A stretch of DNA of 64,000 bases, taken from Urophycis tenuis (lineage: Eukaryota; Chordata; Actinopteri; Gadiformes; Phycidae). Numbering within the stretch: position 1 is the first letter of the stretch; every line of letters begins with the position of its first letter. A program made the translations under genes and the position numbers. Of the stretch, positions 59,603 through 64,000 are shown one piece after another. Below the pieces are notes generated by a model. The model was not told the DNA's origin. It saw only the letters and a list, made by a program, of their open reading frames with translations, and did not search any database. The stretch spans positions 2,283,501-2,347,500 of the forward strand of contig JAXIVH010000038.1 of assembly GCA_036785325.1 (NCBI GenBank), in the 5' to 3' direction.

Positions 59603-60784
59603 CTAGGTTTCCATCTTCCTGCCTGGAGCAGATCCTGTGAAACCCAAGTAATTGTGAATTGTGAGTATTCCACTGAAGACATGTTTGGGGTGGAAGGTGT
59701 GTTTGTGCAGGAGGGCCTGTGTGTCCGTTGGTTTGAAGTACACCTTGTGTCTAAACTCTGGTCCCTTGTAGATGATTGTGTCCAAAAAGTTGACCTGTAC
59801 TTTGTCTGTGATTGAGTCCAGTTTCATTGATGTGTGATGTTTATTAAGGGTTTGGACAAATGTTAGAAAGTCCTCCTGGGAATGTGTCCAAATGCCCCAA
59901 AAGTCGTCCAGGTATCGGAAATATTGGGTCGGGAGTAATTGTAAAATTACTTCATGTGGTCTGTTTTCTGCCGGGTATTTTACCAGGCATTTTTTAATGG
60001 CTGCCATCCCTAGGGGAATGTCTATTTTAGTTTAGAGACTGTTTACGTCCATTGTAAAAAGGAGGCAGGGCTCCTCTACGTGCATGTGTCGTATGCGCTG
60101 GACGAAGTCCTGGGTGTCGCGGATGTAGCTGGAGTGTCTGGTGGAGAGCGGCGTCAGGAAGGAGTCCAGGTACTCCGCCACGCCGTAGCTCTCACTGCCA
60201 CAATCCGAGACGATGGGACGTCCGGCTGGGATTCTGTGTGGGCCGGTCCACTTCTCTGGAGGTTTGTGGATCTTTGGTAGGAGGTAGAAGTACCTCGGTC
60301 TGTGGGGGTGAGCCCCTTTGCGGTAAGTGACTTGTCTCTTGGATAGGAACTTTCGTTCCCGTAGTGTTTCTAGTAGGTTGGAGACTCGGTTTGCTGTCTC
60401 CGGGAACATGGCTCGCTGCAGGGGGATGTAATATGTGGTGTCGTTGAGTTGTCGTTGGGCCTCGAAGACGTAGTCTGTCCTGTCCATAAGGACCGAGGCG
60501 CTGCCTTTGTCCGCCGGTTTGATGACTATGGATGTGATTCTCCTGAGCTCCTGTAGTGCATGTTCTTCTTGAGGGGTGAGGTTGGGTTTGTCCGGGAATT
60601 GTTTTAGGTTTGCTACTGTATTTTGATTCGCGGTGATGAGGGACAGTACTTGTGGGGGTAATTTGTTTGGGTCTGCTTCCCATTGTGACTGAGGTAAAAA
60701 GGGTTTGGTTTGCGGGGGTTTGGAGGGGCCGAAAAAAGCGTGTAGTTTTATTTTGCGATGGTATTGGGAGAGGTCCAACGCCAT
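59603..60784 (-). pseudogene. PLE 1 reverse transcriptase
   Basis: The frame is continuous from Met 60784 to 59603 except for one stop at about 60034. Domain signs in the first part (250 residues): IVIKPADKGSASVLM (residue 89 onward), YFYLLPKIHKP (about 166), GRPIVSD (about 188) and the motif-A segment FTMDVNSL (243-250). After the stop come GMAAIKKCLVKYP and the catalytic YLDD (FRYLDDFWGIW). Between motif A and YLDD only about 30 residues remain, and the GTAMG-type motif B that PLE RTs normally have there is not found. A deletion of several dozen codons at about 59940 is inferred. A frameshift just upstream of 60784 separates the LLKKGLSFVPT motif at about 60835. Confidence 0.9.
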
Positions 60785-61049
60785 GGATTGGCGTTGCTCC
60801 TAGCAGCGTTCCAGGTGGGGACAAAGGAGAGTCCCTTCTTAAGGAGTCTGGTCTGGGTTTCTTTCTGATAAGGAAAGGTGTGATATCAGGTTGATCACCT
60901 CCTTGGACCGGGACAAGGTTAGGGTTTATGATGGGGGAACTGATCCCGCCTCTTGTATTGGACAGGGGGTGCGCTCGCCGTCCACCCCCTCCCGGACCGG
61001 CTGGCGAGCCTGCTGGCGTCAGCCAACACGCCGTCCTCAAAACCACCCA

Positions 61050-61391
61050 TGTTAATGAAGGTTATTTTTTCAATGTAAAAAAAAATAATAAAAAAATGAA
61101 AAAATACACAAGAAAAAAGTTTTTAATTGTTTTATTAATAATTCAAAAATATTTTTTTTTCTCTCTTTGAAGGTTTGTACGGGCTATGTTTCAACATCCA
61201 ACGATGTCTTCCTCAGGCCAAGGACACACCAAACGGATGGAAACTGGAAAAAAATGGAGAGAGATGTGCTCTGTTCAATGGTTAGAGCAGAAATGAGCTC
61301 CTCCTGTGGCTCTGCCTTTTAAAGGTTTGGCTCACCATTGCAATTTGTGGCCGTTTCATTTTGGCCTTTTAGTGAGCGTTATTAATTTGGG
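61050..61391 (-). other. PLE 1 5' non-coding region
   Basis: On the minus strand it includes CCTGAGGAAGACATCG and GTTGAAACATAGCCCGTAC. It then passes into A-rich DNA and the coding part. It is non-coding. The distal boundary with the TTAGGG tract is sharp at about 61391. Confidence 0.6.
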
Positions 61392-61509
61392 TTAGGGGTT
61401 AGGGTTAGGGTTAAGGGTTAGGGGTTAGGGTTAGGGTAGGGTTAGGGGTTAGGGTTAGGGTTAGGGTTAGGGGTTAGGGTTAGGGTTAGATTAGGGTTAG
61501 GGTTAGGTT
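61392..61509 (+). repeat. Interstitial telomeric tract, near-canonical TTAGGG
   Basis: About 18 repeats of TTAGGG mixed with TTAGGGG, in plus-strand orientation (opposite to 35136-35255). It lies exactly between the 5' end of PLE 1 and the 3' end of PLE 2. Confidence 0.95.
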
Positions 61510-63455
61510 TTTGTTAGAGTTCTTTTTTTGTTTGTCTTTAGACGTTTTATGCTCTGGCACAAGACCTTCCCTTCCTGTCCTTGTTTTATTTTATTTTTGT
61601 TGTTTTTTTGTGTTGTTTGTTATTGTTTTTTTGTGTCTTTTTTCTTTTTTAGTTTTTTTGGAAAATATATAATATTTTTTGTTTTATTCGTTTTTATATT
61701 TTAGAGGTGTGGATGTGTGTGTGGGTGGGGTGTATGGGGAGGTTTGCGGCAGCTGGGGTCTGAGGAAGGGTAGGAACTGAGGTGGTGATGGATCTTATGT
61801 GGGTGTATGTTTGTGTGGTATATGTGTCTATATTTTTCCTTTTATCCCTTTTCCCGAGGGCCTCACGGGCAGCAGGCCCACACCGAGGCCGGTAAGGGCC
61901 CAAGGAGCCGGGGTCCTGGGAGGCCACCCACAGCCGGGACCGCCGCACCGCGAGCGGGCCCATCATAAATATTGCACTAGTGGGTGAGGTAAAAGAATGC
62001 ATGCAACGAATAAAATACATATAATAAATAAATAAATAAATACATAAATAAATAGATAATTAAATAGATAAATAAATACAAAAAAAATCAATAAATGAAT
62101 AATTAAATAAATACATAAGCAATTCAGACTGATATGAAGGGGGGACTGTGGAGCAGTCACCTGAACTAGTGGAATAGGGAGGATGCACTCTGTCGCGCTG
62201 TCAGACATGCACACATACATACACCAATCTCTCTCAAAAACAAGTAAAATACATTAAAAAATAAATAAAAACGATACATATTCACACAAAATAAAACTTA
62301 ATATTAAAAAATCCCAAGAACGATGGGACGCGAAAAGTGCTGTGTGGGGGAAAAAAGTGCTTTCAAATAAATAGTTAAAAGATAAATAATAGTGAATTAA
62401 GAACACACATGCACATGATTAATTACATTCATCCCTGCATCCTCCCACCCGCCCTAGTCAGGGGTGGGATTGGTTAAATGCTGCTCCCAGTCCCCTTGCC
62501 TTCATACATACAAAATATATGAGAATTCTCACATCTAAAAACAATTATGTGTATACAAAGGTGAGTGTTAAAACCGTGCATGCAAGTTAAATCACACTCG
62601 GCCCGACGCTATGTGGGGAGGTCCCGAGGGGGCGTCCCAGATTCTCCCGGCGCCCTGGATCCCGGTCCGGTGAGGGCCCTACTCCCTAATGTTGAGGCCC
62701 AGGGGGGTGAGTGTTTGTAACTGTTTGATCCATCTGTGTTCCGCTGCCTTCCTCTGTCTATCCGACCAGGACGCCTTCATCTCCAAGCCCGTGATGGATA
62801 GTGAGGTGACCGGGTGTTGCTGAAAGTGTTGTACAAGTGCGGTGTTGAGTGTGGCTATGTGTATTGTATATAAATGTTGTTTGAGTCTGGAATGTATGGA
62901 GTGTTTTGTCTCGCCGACATATATCTTGTGGCAGTCTGTGCATGTGATGGCGTAAATGATATTTTTGTCATGGATGGTGAGGTTCTGCAGAATGGGGCTG
63001 GAGGTGGAGGCGTGCCGGTTGCGGATGACCGCCAGCTGCTTAAAGTGGCTCCGGTGTGGAGAGGGGGCGCTTCTCATGTTGGTGGAGAAGCGGGCCCGCA
63101 CCAGGATGTTCTGCAGGCTCCGGTTCTTGCGGTAGGCCGATATCACCCTGTAGTTTTGGAGTGTTGGGTTATTGTGTTGTGCGCGTGTGAATGCCTGTTT
63201 CAGTTTGGTATGTGTGTGTATGATGTTGCGTGAATATGTACTGATGAGTGGGATGATGCGTGTGTGTGGCTGGTGACCCTGATCATCTCCACTCCTGATA
63301 TCAGGGGTTCCCTCAGGGACCCTGTTGGGGAAAACCACCTGACTCAGGGATCCAGGCACTCCTAGTGGAGGCACCGCCCCAACCGGTCCGCTGTCGGGAA
63401 CAGACGCTGTGTCCGCTCCTCTCGTGGTGGGGGGTGGTCGGTTGAGGACGAGTGC
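61510..63455 (-). mobile_element. Penelope-like element 2, 5' truncated, between telomeric arrays
   Basis: The minus-strand coding end (63374-62679) is followed by a long 3' non-coding part reaching an A-rich end at about 61520-61690 (T-rich on the plus strand). That end adjoins the TTAGGG tract. At the other side sequence similarity to PLE 1 starts only in the linker before GIY-YIG; the reverse transcriptase is missing. Beyond about 63455 the sequence becomes a G-rich telomere-like array. Assignment of the whole 3' region to this element is an inference; 61840-61960 is a GC-rich island and 62020-62120 an ATAA-rich tract of unknown origin. Confidence 0.7.
62679..63374 (-). pseudogene. PLE 2 linker and GIY-YIG endonuclease (231 codons open)
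   Basis: An uninterrupted frame ends at a stop near 62679. The N-terminal 40 residues are of uncertain origin. From HTRIIPLISTYS it matches the PLE 1 linker, and YRVISAYRKNRSLQNILVRA follows. The GIY-YIG domain begins at YAITCTDCHKIYVGETKHSI (about residue 140), with the conserved Arg in SRLKQHLY and a candidate catalytic Glu in KAAEHRW. The ending LTPLGLNIRE is typical of the element's C-terminus. The domain looks structurally intact, unlike PLE 1, but without an RT it is only the 3' portion of the gene. Confidence 0.9.
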
Positions 63456-64000
63456 AAAGGATGGGGACTGGTTGGGGTTAGAGTTGGGGTTGGGGTTAGG
63501 GTTAGGATTTGGGTTGGGGTTAGGGTAAGGGGTTAGGTTGGGGTTAGGGTTAGGGTTAGGGATGGGGTTGGGGTAAGGGTTGTGGTTAGGGTTTGGGTTA
63601 TGGTTGGGGTGTGGGGTAAGGTTGGGGTTAGGGTTGGGGGTCAGGTTGGGGTTGGGGTTAGGGTTGGGGTTATGGTTAGGGATGGGGTTGGGGTTAGGGT
63701 AAGGGTTGGGGTTAGGGGTAAGGTTGGGGTTAGGGTTAGGGATGGGGTTGGGGTTGGGGTGAGGGTTGTGGTTGGGGTTAGGGTTGGGGTTGGGGTTGGG
63801 GGTCAGGTAGGGGTTAGGGTAAGGGTTGGGGTTAGGGGTAAGGTTGGGGTTAGGGTTAGGGATGGGGTTGGGGTTGGGGTAAGGGTTGGGGTTAGGGGTA
63901 AGGTTGGGGTTGGGGTTGGGGGTCAGGTAGGGGTTAGGGTAAGGGTTGGGGTTAGGGGTAAGGTTGGGGTTAGGGTTAGGGATGGGGTTGGGGTTGGGGT
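63456..64000 (+). repeat. G-rich telomere-like array with 120-bp higher-order period
   Basis: Hexamers and variants TTAGGG, TTGGGG, TAAGGG and ATGGGG. From about 63710 a 120-bp (20-hexamer) block repeats: GGTTAGGGTTAGGGATGGGG occurs in phase at 63731, 63851 and 63971. The array continues to the window end. G-quadruplex-forming potential is obvious from the G runs. Confidence 0.95.

Larger units (their letters stand above)
55172..61391 (-). mobile_element. Penelope-like element 1 (GIY-YIG type), interrupted by L1 copy 3
   Basis: On the minus strand it runs 5' to 3' from a leader/5' region (61391-61050) through an N-terminal coding part (about 61000-60785) and the reverse transcriptase (60784-59603). 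The linker (about 59590-59187) and the GIY-YIG endonuclease (59186-59176 plus 55431-55188) follow. The L1 at 55443-59175 splits the endonuclease. The RT-then-GIY-YIG order and the YLDD catalytic motif define canonical Penelope-like elements. The 5' end abuts a TTAGGG tract; the 3' end lies by L1 copy 2, which inserted within about 20 bp of the stop codon. Several stops, a frameshift and an RT deletion make it inactive. Confidence 0.9.

Noticed and set aside
60192..61046. A 284-codon minus-strand frame overlapping the PLE 1 reverse transcriptase
   Set aside because: It is the shadow of the RT frame, with Pro/Ser/Arg-rich composition and no motifs; the RT motifs are all in the other frame.
61189..61216. 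Hammerhead-ribozyme-like core on the minus strand of the PLE 1 leader (CTGAGGA ... GAAAC)
   Set aside because: The core words exist, and PLEs are known to carry hammerheads, but helix I does not pair next to the core and helix II pairs only out of register. A covariance-model search would be decisive; as seen it is not supported.

Overview
The window looks like repeat-dominated DNA from a teleost fish, probably interstitial or subtelomeric telomere-derived heterochromatin. The evidence is vertebrate-type CCCTAA/TTAGGG repeats, a tRNA-headed SINE with the fish-type core, three different L1/Tx1-type LINEs, two Penelope-like elements (PLEs) with GIY-YIG domains, a PIF/Harbinger DNA transposon, and typical fish LINE tails with TTA and ATCT-like microsatellites. 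No bacterial-type operons, CRISPR arrays, rRNA or functional tRNA genes were seen. No intact host gene is evident.

Layout. (1) 1-3862 and 36427-45401: a locus in which one or two exon-like blocks of an unidentified teleost gene are tandemly duplicated (five near-identical copies and one truncated copy), each followed by a CA microsatellite. Between them lie arrays of a 215-bp satellite, the largest with about 21 monomers at 40705-45120. A CCAAT-box-rich, promoter-like block (36185-36300) precedes the right-hand part. (2) 3863-35047: a 31-kb macrosatellite of 13 head-to-tail units, each with a degenerate CCCTAA block of roughly 0.5-1 kb fused to a GC-rich block. Units are long (about 2.77 kb, blocks A-B-C-D) or short (about 2.1 kb, block B deleted) in the order L S L S S L L S S S L L S. 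(3) 35048-36160: a truncated unit, a nearly canonical CCCTAA tract, decayed telomere-like DNA and a SINE. (4) 45402-50085: a decayed L1 (minus strand) broken in ORF2, then an isolated inverted fragment of the macrosatellite into which a Harbinger element inserted. (5) 50086-51143: unassigned DNA with a LINE tail and a strong hairpin. (6) 51154-55161: a 5'-truncated L1 (plus strand) with a perfect 10-bp target-site duplication. (7) 55172-61391: a Penelope-like element (minus strand) split by another L1 (55443-59175, 11-bp target-site duplication). (8) 61392-64000: TTAGGG tract, second Penelope-like element (minus strand), then a G-rich TTAGGG/TTGGGG array with a 120-bp higher-order period.

Nothing here works together as a metabolic pathway. 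The common theme is growth by telomere-like repeats, unequal exchange and nested retrotransposition. The most interesting structure is the right end: two PLEs in the same orientation alternate with TTAGGG-type arrays, with each 5' end facing the distal array. This is the geometry expected if the elements had been added to, or had capped, a chromosome end. The second is the macrosatellite, whose GC-rich blocks and CTCF-like motifs sit on the side of each telomere-like block where a TERRA-type promoter would lie. Both are inferences from layout. Domain identities are from recognition of motifs in the translated sequence, not from database searches.
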